A DNA stretch of 64,000 nucleotides from Branchinecta lynchi (Eukaryota > Arthropoda > Branchiopoda > Anostraca > Branchinectidae). The notes beneath the pieces were generated by a model. The model had not been told where the DNA came from. It was given only the letters and a program-made list of their open reading frames with translations, and searched no databases. A program made the translations under genes and the position numbers. Location: contig JAKZAP010000001.1 in NCBI GenBank assembly GCA_023053575.1, positions 7,394,849-7,458,848 on the forward strand, given 5' to 3'. This document shows, piece after piece, positions 23,988-35,705 of this stretch (position 1 is the first letter of the stretch; every line of letters starts with the position of its first letter).

Positions 23988-25240
23988 GGGGAGCTCGGGG
24001 TTGACCCGGCCACTAATTTTCCTTTTCTTGTTAGGCCGCCAGCAGTTCTTGGCGGATTTACATTGTTTTTGTTGTCAAACGTGTAGAATGTCTGGGAGAA
24101 TAGCTGGTAATTTTTTCCTCCGTCTAGTTTTTTAGGAAACATTTGTTTCTGTTTTTCAATTTGTCCGAATCAACCCCGTACCCATGGGGTTGATTCGGAC
24201 AGGCTCTGGGTTGGTTCGGAGATTATTTTTAATGTACTATTTTTTTAATCGACTTTATTGAAACATATTAAAAAGTGGAAATGATAATATTACACCTTAA
24301 AAGTATATAGTAAACTAAATAAAACACATGTTTCAATTGCCGAAGTTGCATTAAAATGAAAAGCCTTCATTTGCATTTTAGGTTAACCTAGCAATTACAG
24401 GGGCTGGTAACTTCAAACTTATGTCAGTAAAGGTTATACAGAAAATTGATTTTGGTCCCACTCTGACGCAGAAAGAATATATTCACGCCCCTCAGCCTAT
24501 TTCTTTCAACGAACCTCCCTTCTTTTTCGACTTACCCCCATAAGAAACACATTGGTTTGACCTTTTCCCAAACTGAACTTCACAAGGACGAATTCACGTT
24601 TTTCTTTCCTCCTTGAAAAGATCGTTCAACACAAACTTTTTTTTATCTTTTACTTTATTGCACACAATTCTACTAACTGATTTCCTTTGATTATGGCTTA
24701 CTCTTTTTAGCTTTCATTTTTTTCGATTTGGTAATTAATTCTGTTAACAAAAACACGATACAGATTGTGATAACATATTTTGTATTTTTCCGACTCAGTT
24801 CCGGGATTTTGTGGGGTATCCGCAGGCAAAGATGTCCGAACCAACCCCTTCAAAACTGTCCGAACCAACCCCACCCTGACTAAAATAACAAAATGGCGTA
24901 CCAGATGAAAATTAAGTGACCTATTTCGAAAAGATTACGCAGGCTATAAACCCTGATCACTAAGCTATATTTTAACGTTTAGTCGCCTTCTAGTTACCGG
25001 AAATCTTCTCGGTACAGCTTTTTAACCTGCCATCAGCTAAAAACTTTTCCCTCAAGAAAACCAATTTTTTCAACTTTTTATCAAAACCAGAAAAGTATTT
25101 ACCATGAAACGATGGTACGAAGTTAGTTCACTAGAAGGGAGATGTTATGTATTTTTTTTTCAGATTTTAGTGACAACTTTTAATATTTTTTTCGCGGGTG
25201 TCCAGACCAACCCCGTGTCCGATCCAACCCCGAGCTCCCC
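23988..25240. mobile_element. TIR element with repeated 15-bp subterminal motif, TSD TAT
   Basis: Inverted ends GGGGAGCTCGGGGTTG and CAACCCCGAGCTCCCC are flanked by TAT on both sides. The 15-mer GTCCGAACCAACCCC or close variants recurs at 24163, 24186 (inverted), about 24208 (inverted), 24834, 24858, 25199 and 25217, always in the outer parts. No transposase is recognised in the AT-rich middle. Superfamily uncertain; the short TSD and subterminal motif arrays recall CACTA/EnSpm-like elements, but the ends do not start with CACTA. Confidence 0.65.
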
Positions 25241-26721
25241 TATACTAAGCACATTTTTGTTAATTGAGATCTCTATCGGAGAAAAATAATTGATTTCATC
25301 AACAACTTAGTCGACATTGTGATGTTGCAGCTTTTACACTAGCTCCATTTTAAAGTGACAGTGACCTTTGCCACAAAAGATGTTGCTTTACTAGTTTCCC
25401 ATATTTTGTGGCACAGCAGAATGTCAGTCGAAAGAGGGGTATGCCGGAGTTGAAAAGAGGGGCCGGGGTGATCAGCCGTTCCTCTTTTGGTTAATGGCGT
25501 GGAATACGGAGATATAGGGACTGAACTTAAGGAAACTAAAAAAAAATGTAATGGTAATGAATGAGTTTCAGTGCAGTAAGAATCATTTGGTTCCGAATAC
25601 GATCGCTGTCCGGTCTGCTACCTCATCGCGGGTTAAATCCCCGGGCTCTCCCAGGGACTCTCAGGTTAAATCCCGAAGACTGTCAAGATACTGTGTCGCT
25701 TGGGCAGAACGGGGGAGGACAAGTCATAGGTGATGTACCCCGTGTACCTACAAACTATGATGCACTTTTTGGGTTTCTCTGACCCCGTGGCTACACAGCT
25801 AAGATAAACGTAAACTTGTTTAGTTAGAATTATTTGTAAGAAAAGCATAGAGAATTAATTGTAGAACTAACGAATTTAGCGGATAACTAATTACTTATAA
25901 TTAGTTGTAAGAAAAATAGAAAGCATTAGTTATTCGGGATAATGCTAATATATTCATGATTATGGGGCGTCTATGCTCGTTTTTGATTTTATTGAACGAA
26001 GGGCCAACAATGGGGATACTATATATCCGTTCCTAGATCTTTAGACTGGAAATATGAGTTAATCTCGCCCTGCTCATACCTCATACCATACCTGTTATTA
26101 AACACCTATTCAACTTGGAAGCAAATCTCACCAGATTTTAAGTTGCTCCTAAAATGATCATTTACATGGCAGGTATTTTTCCCCGGAGACGAGAGGGGAA
26201 AGTGTTCACACGGCACCCGGGTATTTTTAAGGGAGAGTACTGATGGCAATAGATTCCAAGGTTGTAAGGCTCAGGATATCTCTCATCAATGGACACCAAC
26301 ATGTGTCCATTTTGATCACTTACGAGATAATAAAAAATAATCAAAATTATTGCTCAAAAATCCGATTTTGTTGTTGCTGACGTCGAAGAAGACCCTTCGT
26401 CAAAGAAATACCCGAGTAAAAAGTACGCGAAATTGAAGTCGAAAATACCCGGGGTTTTGTTGCTGTTGCGGTGAAAAATACCCGCGGAGTACGGGTAAGA
26501 ACCCTCCGTGTAAACGTAGCTTGATAGTGCAAATCAGGGTAATTAATCAATGTTTATTAGACCTATGTTGGTCTAGCTGAGCTCTCAGTTGGGCACAAAT
26601 GGAAAACAAGAGTCTTAACATACAATCAGTTTTGGTTGTATCCGAGTTCCTCGATGTCAATAAGCGCGGAAGAGCAAGGCTCAGGATGCTGGGGTCGAAT
26701 GTGACATTTGACTGTCTAGAT
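25241..26721. other. No gene recognised
   Basis: Intergenic DNA; GGTTAAATCCC occurs twice near 25632 and 25664 (B-box-like), perhaps a decayed Pol III-derived repeat. Nothing more can be supported. Confidence 0.45.
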
Positions 26722-27557
26722 CAATGGTTCGCAACCTTTTCCGTACGGCGTACCCCTAATCAAGGTTCGAAAAGATTGCGTACCCCCTTTTTCAGAACAT
26801 GAAAAACGACGATAGTTATTATCGTAAATGACCAAGCATACATGTGTAAAGAATATATATACAAGATCAATGAGGCAATCACTAGGGCCTGCTTTGTAGC
26901 AAAAACTTTGTCAAATCTCGGTTCGACGTCGTTAGCCGCATATGTTTTACAGTCAGCCTGTGCCTGTGTTTGGTTTTGATGTTCTCCGTGCTTTGGTCAA
27001 GCTACATCACAAACATTTTCGTTAGCTTATTCGCAGCCTGAATGACAACATCACTTGTAATGTCTTCGTGACATTGCACAGGATGTGCAATGACACTGTG
27101 TCTGACACAGGAACAGATTTTACGGCAGTAGGCTAGCTGTTTTTGAATCAACGTTATTTCACTGAGTTTGACTAGGGCTTGTAATCAGAGGCGTCACGCA
27201 CGGGTTGACAACACCCATCCCCCCCCCCCCCAAAAAAAAAAAATGGTCGGCCGGCTGATTAAAACGAAAAGAGTCGGCGCGAAGCGCTGCGATTTTTTGT
27301 AAAAGTAGTTACTAAAAAAAAAAAAAAAAAAAACAGTAGGTAAACATGACCTGTCGGCCAGTAAAAATACCGTGCCCCTTAAGAAAAAATTTTGGCTGGT
27401 GATGCCTATGCAGTTAATATTAGGCTTTCGGCAATCAAAAATGAGTGAGGCGAGATTTTGAAGCTACAGACTAAACCAGTTTTGGTTCCTTCGCGTACCC
27501 CTTGCAAGGGTCTCGTGTACCCCTTGAGGGGCGCGTACCACCGGTTGGGAACCACTG
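26722..27557. mobile_element. hAT MITE, copy 1 (TIR CAGTGGTTCCCAACC)
   Basis: Ends CAATGGTTCGCAACC and GGTTGGGAACCACTG. The left flank GTCTAGAT has its likely partner GTCTAGAC not at the end but 15 bases further on (27573-27580). The interior contains AT-rich blocks, a poly-C/poly-A tract, and GCGTACCCC motifs next to both ends. Confidence 0.75.
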
Positions 27558-27805
27558 ATGTATATGATAGCTGTCTAGACGATTCTCGACACTGCTGTCA
27601 GATGGTTTGTCTGCTGACCCGCCACGGGCCCACATGGAACTGGTTCCGGCATGTAAGAAATTGCAAAGGATGTTCGCGAAAGTGAGAGGGGCTTATCTTC
27701 TTCGGACAGCTTTTCCAACCTTTGCATCATCTTCAGGTGAGAACAACCTTGTAATTTTGTACAAAACGCCGCTGCGATCTCTTGGAAGATGTAGTTCGCT
27801 TTCTG

Positions 27806-27821
27806 CATCAGTCAAATCAGT
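27806..27821 (+). promoter_or_regulatory. Candidate initiator (two ATCAGT motifs) of cuticle gene
   Basis: Two arthropod initiator-like ATCAGT hexamers stand 9 bases apart, 18-33 bases before the cuticle ATG. That would give a very short 5' UTR. No TATA box is visible 25-35 bases upstream, so this is only a positional suggestion. Confidence 0.3.
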
Positions 27822-27838
27822 TTCTCAAAGACTCGACA

Positions 27839-28714
27839 ATGAAATCGGTAAGTTCATTTGTTATTTTTTTTACTTCTTGAGTTTTTGTAAACATAGCTCG
27901 AAACGACCCCCTCCATCTTCCTCCTTTGAAATTAGTTGTTGGTTGAACCGCTTTGGTCTAAAAATAGAGGATGTGCTGCTTTGCCAGCGTTAAAATACAC
28001 AATAGAGATAAAAACTTTACTAAGCAGTCCTACTAGAGCGGTTTTCATTTATTTTTACTAATATAATTTCCTAAGTGTATACGGTGTATACCATATGCTG
28101 TTGAAACGTGGTTCATCGAAAATGTGATCAGTCATTAGTACGACTGAAGCGAAAGCAAGGCTGTTGCTATGCCTATATGTATTGTCCGACAAGAATTGAG
28201 CTATATCGTAGTTGCGGTTCAAATGTCTGTCAGATACTCGTTTTGCTAGTTTGTTGGAGACGGGAAGTTTTTTGTTTATAATGATCCAGCATATTTTTTT
28301 CGCTGTGCGTCTGAGTGTACTTTAACTAACTTTGGCTCTCTGGTTTTCAAGGTTATAGTCCTCTGCATTTTCGGCGTTGCTGCCGTCTACGCCGCTGGCG
28401 ACTCTGAAGCCACAGTCGTCAGGGAGTCATACGACGCCAACCCAGAAGATGGCAGCTATAAATACGACTTCGAAACAAGCAATGGCATCAAGGCACAAGA
28501 GGCTGGAAGACAGATCCAGGTCGGCGAAGAGAAAGGATCAGCTGCCGACGGAAGCTTCTCCTACACCGCTCCAGATGGCACAGTGATCAGTCTCTCTTAC
28601 ACAGCCGATGATAATGGATTCCAGCCTTCCGGAAGCCACTTGCCAACCCCACCCCCCGTTCCTGATTACGTTGTCAAGCTCCTCGCTGATTTGGCAAAGA
28701 GCAAGAAAGCATAA
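27839..28714 (+). CDS. RR-1 cuticle protein (chitin-binding), two exons, complete
   Basis: Structural protein of the exoskeleton that binds chitin through the extended Rebers-Riddiford consensus. Exon 1 is 27839-27847 and encodes only Met-Lys-Ser before a strong donor (gtaagt). The intron is 27848-28351, ending in tttcaag. Exon 2 is 28352-28714, ending in TAA, and the join is phase 0. The product is 123 aa: signal peptide about residues 1-17 (MKSVIVLCIFGVAAVYA), a short acidic linker, the RR-1 region about 37-101 (YKYDFETSNGI, SYTAPDGTVISLSYTADDNG, then GFQP and HLPTPPP) and a basic tail ending KSKKA. A first exon of only a few residues is typical of arthropod cuticle genes, and it completes the signal peptide exactly, which is why I chose this start. 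Two ATCAGT initiator-like motifs lie about 20-35 bases upstream of the ATG; I see no clear TATA box. No AATAAA is obvious within 150 bases after the stop. Family assignment is certain; exon 1 is inferred from splice signals. Confidence 0.93.
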
Positions 28715-29274
28715 GCTTATAGTTTCATCTGTAAATAGTGTTATTTTTTTTACGGAATACAGTCGAAAGTTACAAGTTTACTTGTCATAGAATGTGTTCT
28801 TAGTTGTTCAAACCTTAGAGCTTGGTCACACTGGGCTCAAAAAGCCGCCTATTCGATAAACTACTGAAAATCCCTAGGGGACGTGAGATTTGACGTGCTT
28901 TGGGGCAGCTTGGGGATAATGCTCAGACTCCAATTAAGGGTCAATTAAGGTAGCCCGTCACTTCACCTTCTCAACAGAGGCACGAATTACTCATATAAAA
29001 GCTCAACTAGATCCGAGACATGTCCGACGACGGGAATTCCAGTTTCGATTTCCACTTTGACTTCTTGTAACTAGAATTGCATCTGTATTCTTGCCATCAT
29101 GAAATTGTTGTGGCTGGGTTGTTCTCCAGTCAGACTTCCAGATTCTGGATCCTCCGTACAGTCAAGCCAACTCTTCTGGATACCATGAAAGTGGTGATAG
29201 CTAATAATACACGGATGGCACTTTACACAAGGGACTTGTACCGTGACCAACAAACCAGAAACAGTTTTTTCGAA

Positions 29275-29500
29275 TTTAATTTAGAACTCCATCGTCGGAG
29301 CCACTTAGACATACCAGGACCCACTGTGACTTAATTTTGGTCGGGTGGCAACACTGTCATAAATACAATAGATCGTCTCATGGTGAAGACCAAATATACA
29401 ATTTTAATGGGGAAGACACCCTAGAGATGGAAACATTATAGAAGTAATGAACTGACTGAGGAGCATTTATGTCTTTCAGTTCACTTATAAATGGTGATAG
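29275..29500. repeat. SINE-related fragment downstream of cuticle gene
   Basis: 29275-29335 matches 33503-33570 in reverse complement (shared ggagccac and gacataccaggaccca). 29455-29500 matches the end of the tRNA-like part (gaggagcatttatgtctttcag). It looks like a rearranged copy with the tRNA head lost. Confidence 0.5.
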
Positions 29501-29982
29501 TTAATTTCGCTATTACTCAAAACTTCCTACACGTCGCTTTCGCACACTTCTTGCCTCCCAATAGTCCCAAACACAAAAGTCGATCACTCTTCCTTTCCCC
29601 TACGGAAGTCTGGGGTTCAACCTTTCAGACGTTTTCATTCTAGCTTCTTCTTTTGGATACAGATCGACTCCAACAGACATCTGGAATCCGCAAGTGAAAC
29701 CTGGAAGGTGAAGCATGTAGGCCGAACACCCTGACTTTGCAAACTAAAGCAAATAGAGAGATTTGTCGACAAAACGAAAATAATAATGTTCCTGCAAGAA
29801 ACCGCTAAGTGTCCTGACGGTGCTGAAGAAAATAGCCCAACAGTTCAGTTTCGTAAAACCACTTCCGATGCTTTATGTAGGTAATTTCTGATCCTAGGCC
29901 AGATCAAGGTTTTTCATTCACCCTGTCAGAATTATTCATCTTGGAATTTTGTCGAAAAGCCTCAAGTACTCTACTGTTATAA

Positions 29983-30035
29983 TCTTTATTTATTTACGTA
30001 GTATTACATTTGGCGTTAAGCTTTTAGCTTGTCTC
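29983..30035 (-). repeat. Retroposon tail (AAATA)n, reverse
   Basis: tttatttatttacg then gttaagcttttagcttgtc, the reverse complement of 50085-50130. Confidence 0.45.
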
Positions 30036-30061
30036 CATCAACCATTTTAAGTATGAAAAAA

Positions 30062-32208
30062 AACAAGAGCTAATTGCTCATATGGCACTTGATACGGTAG
30101 GCGGTACACGAAAGAAGAAGAGAACGTCACAAAATACCCTGCCATCCATAAATGCGATTCGGAGTCAGAAATAGGATATCTAGTTTCAGTTAAGTCTGAG
30201 CATTACCGGCATTTCCTCGGATCATCTAAGGCAAATGAGTATTCTACCTTCCAAGTTTCAACCCAGTAGGTCCACTGGTTTGGTCCCTAGAACTGCCACA
30301 CGATTTCTGGTAACCCCTCCAAGTCCCCCGACCGTGGCCGAATCTGGTTTGGACTCCTAAATGCATTATCTGAAGCATTTTCTCTTATCGCCTATTATTT
30401 TAGAATTTTCGGTAATTCTTCCCCCTCCCCCACCGTGGTCGGACCCAGTTCGGAACTTAAAATATGTCATCTAGGGCATGTGATCTCTCTACACTCCAAG
30501 TTTCATTCGAAACGCTCTACTTGTTTGACCCCTATGCGAGCTACGTCATTTCCGACAGTTCTCCTAATCGTTAGCTCGCCCACTTTTTCCAACAGTTCGA
30601 CCACCCCTTACTACTACTACCCGTCACTGCGCCTACACGCCACTACGCCCACTCGTCACTACGGCTACCCGTCACTACGCCCACCCGTCACAGGAATTCC
30701 ACAGGTCCGGAATTCCTGTCAGTTCATCTATCCGTCAGTTCGCCCACCCGTCATTTCGCCTAAAAATCCGTCAGTTCGCCCAACTTTTCCGACAGTTCGT
30801 CCAACCGTCATTTGGCCCATAAATCCGTCAGTTGATCGACCGTCAGTTCGCCCACTCTTGAAGTCAGTTGACCCACCCTTGAAATCCGTCATTTGACCCA
30901 CCCTTAGAATCCGTCAGTTGACCCACCCTTGAAATCCGTCAGTTGGTCCACTCCTGAAATCCGTCACTTCGTCCAATTTAAAAATCCGACAATTGACCCA
31001 ACTTTACAGGATCATTATGAAAAAGGGCCGCGACCCCAGGGGAATAATCAGCTCAACTCGACCCTGTCATGAAAGTCCACGAAAAAACGGACGTAATCCC
31101 AGAAGATTACTTAAACAGAGACGACTTTCCTCGTTTAATTATGTCAACAAGAGATGCCTATGGGTGCAACTTTTATGTTTATGTTTACGTCAAGAAGGAT
31201 ATGAAGATGGGTGAAAAAAATGTACGCCAGCAAAGTTTCATCGTTCCTTTAACTATCCTAACTGGTGATTACCGGAATTCCTCCACCTCCGCCTCTTCCT
31301 CTCCCATAGAGTCCCGATTCGATCTGGTTTTGTCAGTTACGTATCTAGGGCTAATGCTTTTTTTTCCACCAAGTTCCGTCCCAATCCTTCGACTCTAAGC
31401 GTTTCGCGAGATTCCTGGTGCCGCACTCTAACCCCCCCCCCCCCCCAATAGGTTTCGGATCCGATCAGGACTTGACGTGGAACACCGGAGACGATGGCTC
31501 TTTCCACTTGCCGAGTTTCATTCAATTCCGCACCCGTTCAAACGTTATGCATGCCACTAATTCCGGGCTCCTCATCCCTCCACTCCCCCATGAGGGTTGG
31601 ATCGGTTATTCTCAAGTCAACCTGTTCGGGTCCCTGATACTTCTCCCAATTTTCATCGTCCTAGCACATTAGGAATTACCGAACTCGGAGGATCACCAGA
31701 TCCCGCAGCCCCTCCCCCCAACTCCCCCAAATTGCCCGAATCTGGTCCTGTTATGTCGTCGATGTATTTGGGACTTTTGCTTCTTCTTCCCACCAAGTTT
31801 CTTCCCGATCCCTCCACGTTTCCCAAGATTTCCGGCTCCCCCCTCTAGCTCCCCCAAAAGTCACCGGACCCTGTCCGGATTTGGGATGGGTCGTCTGAGA
31901 CATTGGATCATTCCTAATATCAATTTTCATTAAGATCTGATCACCCGTTCAAAAGTTATAAATACCTCAATATTTCGGATTCCTCCTCCCTCCACTCCCC
32001 CTACAATGCTCGGATCGGGGAAGTGGCTATTTCCAACGTATTCTTTTGGGGTCCCTGATATGCCTGCCAAGTTTCATCGTCCTACCTTATGTGGAAGTGC
32101 CCGAACTAGCAAAACCTGTACAGACCGACCGACAGTCCGACAGACAGACGGACGGACAGAAATTGCGATCGTTATATGGCATTTGGCCGAAGGGCAAGTG
32201 CCATAAAA
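30062..32208 (+). mobile_element. Family B element, long copy
   Basis: Starts AACAAGAGCTAATTGCTCAT with ATGGCACTTG. It has central diverged units of about 170-190 bp (aagtttcatc, gatccctcca, ccaactcccc) and ends gaccgacagtccgacagac, TTGCGATCGTTAT, then ATGGCATTTGGCCGAAGGGC with AAGTGCCAT. Carries a separate minisatellite at 30590-31005. A hAT MITE lies 28 bases beyond its end. Confidence 0.65.
30590..31005 (+). repeat. Minisatellite, ~26-bp unit CCGTCAGTTCGCCCACC
   Basis: Roughly fourteen units of CCGTCAGTT(C/G)(G/A)CCCAC plus a 7-9 base spacer (ttgaaat and variants). The translated frame at 30435-30896 is an artefact of this repeat. Confidence 0.8.
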
Positions 32209-32236
32209 TCAGCCACGGATTTAGGTTAGGTTAGAT

Positions 32237-32993
32237 CAGTGGTTCCCAACCTTTTCCGTACCGCGTACCCCTAATTCAAGGTTCGAAAAAATGGCGTACC
32301 CCCTTTTCCAGAATGTAAAAAAGACGACAGTTATTATCATAATGATGAGGCACGCATGTGTAAGAAATATAAACAAAATCAATGAGGCAATCACTAAAGG
32401 CTACTTTGTAGCAAAACTTTGTCAAATCTCGGCTCGACGTTGTTAGCGTCATATTTTTACAGTCAGCCAGTTTCTGTGTTTGGTTTTGATGTTCTCAATA
32501 AGCTGCATCGCAAACTTTATCGTTAGCTTAAATCGCAACCTGAATGACGATATCACTTGCAATGTCTTCGGTTCTTCTTGAAACAATATCGGTTAACACT
32601 AGAACAGATTTTACGATAGTTGGCTAGCTGTTTTTGAATGAACATTATTTCAGTGACTTTCATTAGGGCTTGTAGCCAGAGGCGTCACGCCCGAGTTGAC
32701 ATTGACTACACCCCCCCCCCCCCAAAGGTTGGCCAGACAATTAGAAAGAAAGAAGTAAAAGCAGTTACTTAAAAAAAAAAAAAAAAAAAAAAACAGTCGG
32801 TATAAGTGACCGTCCCCCAGTAAAAATACCTCACCACTTAAAATACATTCTGGCTGGTGATGCCTCTGCTGGTAATACCAGGCTTTCGGTAATCAAAAAT
32901 GAATGAGGCGAGATTCTGAAGCTACAAACTAAATCAGTTTGGGTTCCTTCGCGTACCCCTTGGGGTACGTGTACCGCCGGTTGGGAACCACTG
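32237..32993. mobile_element. hAT MITE, copy 2, perfect 8-bp TSD GGTTAGAT
   Basis: 757 bp bounded by CAGTGGTTCCCAACC and GGTTGGGAACCACTG. GGTTAGAT occurs immediately outside each end (32229-32236, 32994-33001). The 8-bp duplication with TA in the middle fits hAT, Buster type. No transposase. Confidence 0.88.
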
Positions 32994-33169
32994 GGTTAGA
33001 TCACCGTCAACAGATTCCGGGTCCGGCCAGGATAACGGCCAACGCCAATCCGTAATGTTCCTCACAACATACGTTCATGGGAACAAGGCCAAGGCGCATA
33101 ATGCACAATAATACTATCACAACTCCAAAGAAAGTTTCACCTAATAATCCAGACAAAATCTTGCCACAC

Positions 33170-33570
33170 GCCATATTTGGAAGTGTTCCCTTGTGTAAAG
33201 TGCTATTATAGTATTATAAATTCCCATGACATGGGTATGTGAACTGGCTAGGTGAACTTGCCTTCGGCGGGATGACTGTTCCTATGGCCGGCTTCTACCA
33301 TACTATTGTAGTGGTTTGCGAACTCTGTTCTTAAGCCCCTCGGTAGCTCAGTTGAGAGCGCCCGCCTTGTAAGCAGAGGGTCCTGGGTTCAAATCCCGGC
33401 TGAGGAGCATTTTTGTCTTTCAGTTACTAGTTATAAAATGTTTCCATCTCAAGGGTGACTTCCCCATTGAATTATATATTTTGTTCTGTATAGTTTTCAC
33501 CATGAGACCTCGTCTTGTGGGTCCTGGTATGTCAACGTGGCTCCGACAATGGAGTCCTAGACTTTAAATT
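33170..33570 (+). mobile_element. tRNA-Thr-derived SINE
   Basis: Holds the best-preserved tRNA-like part (33337-33407; anticodon TGT, B box GGTTCAAATCC, one acceptor mismatch). It is embedded in the flanks shared with 15560-15810 and 37140-37360. Its distal part (33490-33570) also matches 29275-29400 in reverse complement. Internal A and B box-like sequences would allow Pol III transcription. Confidence 0.6.
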
Positions 33571-33624
33571 ACATTCGAAACACTGTTATCACCCTGATCT
33601 GATTCCGTTGAAGTTTTCTTGTAT

Positions 33625-33777
33625 AATAGTGCGAACACACGATCAGGATCGGGAGCTCCCGGTCAGGAATTCCTGCCCGAATTTTCAGCACCAGCATCAC
33701 TTCCATATTGAAAAGTTGAAATTGTTTCAACTTTTCCATATGGAAGCTCTTGACCCTGATCATGTGTTCGCACTATA
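33625..33777. mobile_element. Short inverted-repeat element, ends ATAGTGCGAACACA
   Basis: ATAGTGCGAACACACGATCA at the left pairs with TGATCATGTGTTCGCACTAT at the right, with one mismatch. The centre holds a second hairpin (gaaaagttgaaa with tttcaacttttc). About 150 bp in total, so it could fold into one long hairpin. Confidence 0.55.
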
Positions 33778-33799
33778 AGTTTAAAACACGCCGGTGATC

Positions 33800-33985
33800 C
33801 TTAGGAAGAACGAAAAAACGTCTCACTAGCGACTCAAACTCAACAACTCAAATCCTGTGCCAAACAATCACGGCAATCTCCGGGAGCAGCTGTGATACCC
33901 GAGGTGATACCGCTTCTGACTCTTCCACTTGGTACCCGGCGATTTTGCATCGGCAAGGAGAGTTCAGTCATCAAGAGTACTAACC
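33800..33985 (+). repeat. Dispersed repeat next to family E, copy 1
   Basis: Matches 40020-40150: aacgactcaaactcaca, cgattttgcatcggcaagga and gagagtt..atcaagagt. Confidence 0.55.
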
Positions 33986-34292
33986 CAACATAGTCTTCAG
34001 TTCGGTACGGAAAACAGTTTTCCATATAGACTGTCGGAAAACAGTTGTCCGTGGGTCGTAAGTATCGTAAATGCCCTACCGGCGATACTTGGCGGTCTAG
34101 ATAGAATAATGTATATGGATAGAAAGATTAGAAAGGCTGAACAGTGGAACAGGTATTAAATTAATAAGGGTACTGAAGCCCTACCAGAACTGAGAGAGAG
34201 ATACTGACTGACTTGGAACAATGTAAAGGCTCTTATGGGTCTGGACTTACTACAGTTACCCCAAGTAGAGACACAAAGAAAACACTGACATA

Positions 34293-35665
34293 CAGTAGAG
34301 GTATGCTTATGTGAACACCTCTCTAGATTTTTCCATACCTTGTCTTTGTTTCTGGCTTCTAAAACAGCCAAAGAGAAAGGAAAAATAAAAAACTTTATAT
34401 CATTGAACAGCAACTGTTTCAGCAATCCTTCTGGCATTAAAGAACAACTAAAATATTTTTATTGAAATAAGTTTCCTATTTAAAAACTTCTCTTTCTTCC
34501 TTTTGTTGGTTCGGATTCATCATTAGCGAAGGAAATACCAGGCGAAGGAAATACCACCTGTCGGTTCGGACTCGCTACTCTCACAGTGAAATTACGCGCC
34601 GCTGTCTCGGCCAGATGTCATGCAATTCGCGGTGGCTAATGGTTTTTTATTGCGTTATGTTTTTTTGTGTATCTGTGTGTGATTAATTAGTTTTACGTAA
34701 CTGTGTGAATGAACACAATTAGCTTTGTCAGTTGGGGAAGAGCAGCGGTCAAGGTACTGACTAGTTTCGTATTTTGCTGCGGAGAACTGCTTGAATATGA
34801 GCATATTTACATTCGTGTCCGTTGTTACGGGACGTTTCTTGCGTAAACAAAATTCTTGCGAATGGGTTCACACTAACGCGAATGTTGGGGGACGTTTTCG
34901 CGTGGCTGGCTCTGGTCCCGTCGCCCTCCCGTCGAGCTTGACAGACATTTTCGAGTGGATGCCGCTGGGATGTCGTCGATCTTTTTGTCATTTTCGCGTG
35001 AACGGATGAACAGGTGAACGGGCAATCCAGCTCGCCGGATGCCTCCAGTTCAACACCGCTCCGAGGGCAGCATTTAGCTGAACAGGGATATTGTTTAGAC
35101 CTTCCACTCATATGCTCGCATCCAGCTAAATGGGTATTTTTGCGTGGACGGAGCCCATCTTCCTCAGCCGTTCAAGGCCCTATCCGTTTTCTCATTTTCG
35201 CATGCACAAGATCACCCGTTCAGCTGTACAGCCATCCACGCGAAAACGTCCCCTTGCTACATTGTCCGTTTTTAGTTGTTTTTTCTTTGTCAGCCCATTT
35301 TTTCGAGTTTATAACTCCTGTTCACAATCACACGGAAACCCCATTCACGTCACGGGAACATAGCGGGAGGTGGCGGGAGGCACCTGCCGTTCGGTCTGCT
35401 TGATCTAGCCTAGCGCACCTGTTGACAAAAATGCGCTTAATTTCGGAACGCTAGGTGCCATTTTTCGGACTGTCTGGATCTTATAAGAAGAATCAGAGTA
35501 AAACAAAGCCAAAAGATTCAAACTTGTGATGAAATCTGGTTAATCTAGATGTAAATTCAGCGTTTCTGATAAGTACAAATCCCAAAAAGTTGCCTGGTAT
35601 GGTTTAATTGTTTTCTTCGGCGAAATCCGATGTCAACAAACGTTCACATAAGCATACCTCTACTG
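34293..35665. mobile_element. TIR element, pogo/Tigger-like ends (right arm copy)
   Basis: Reverse-complement partner of 17061-18413, duplicated with the arm. It has the same CAGTAGAGGTATGC ends and TA flanks. A small local duplication (GCGAAGGAAATACC twice, near 34534-34562) is present here and not in the left copy. Confidence 0.65.
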
Positions 35666-35705
35666 TACCAGATCGAGTCAGCATATAGCAAGTATGTTTG
35701 CGCTT

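Noticed and set aside
25620..25690. GGTTAAATCCC pair as a tRNA or SINE B box
   Set aside because: No A box, no cloverleaf and no second copy of the surrounding sequence found.
27607..27993. 128-codon frame overlapping the cuticle gene start
   Set aside because: It is in a different frame from the cuticle exon, runs into the intron and has no family signature.
30435..30896. 153-codon frame rich in PSVRPP
   Set aside because: It is the translation of the CCGTCAGTT minisatellite.
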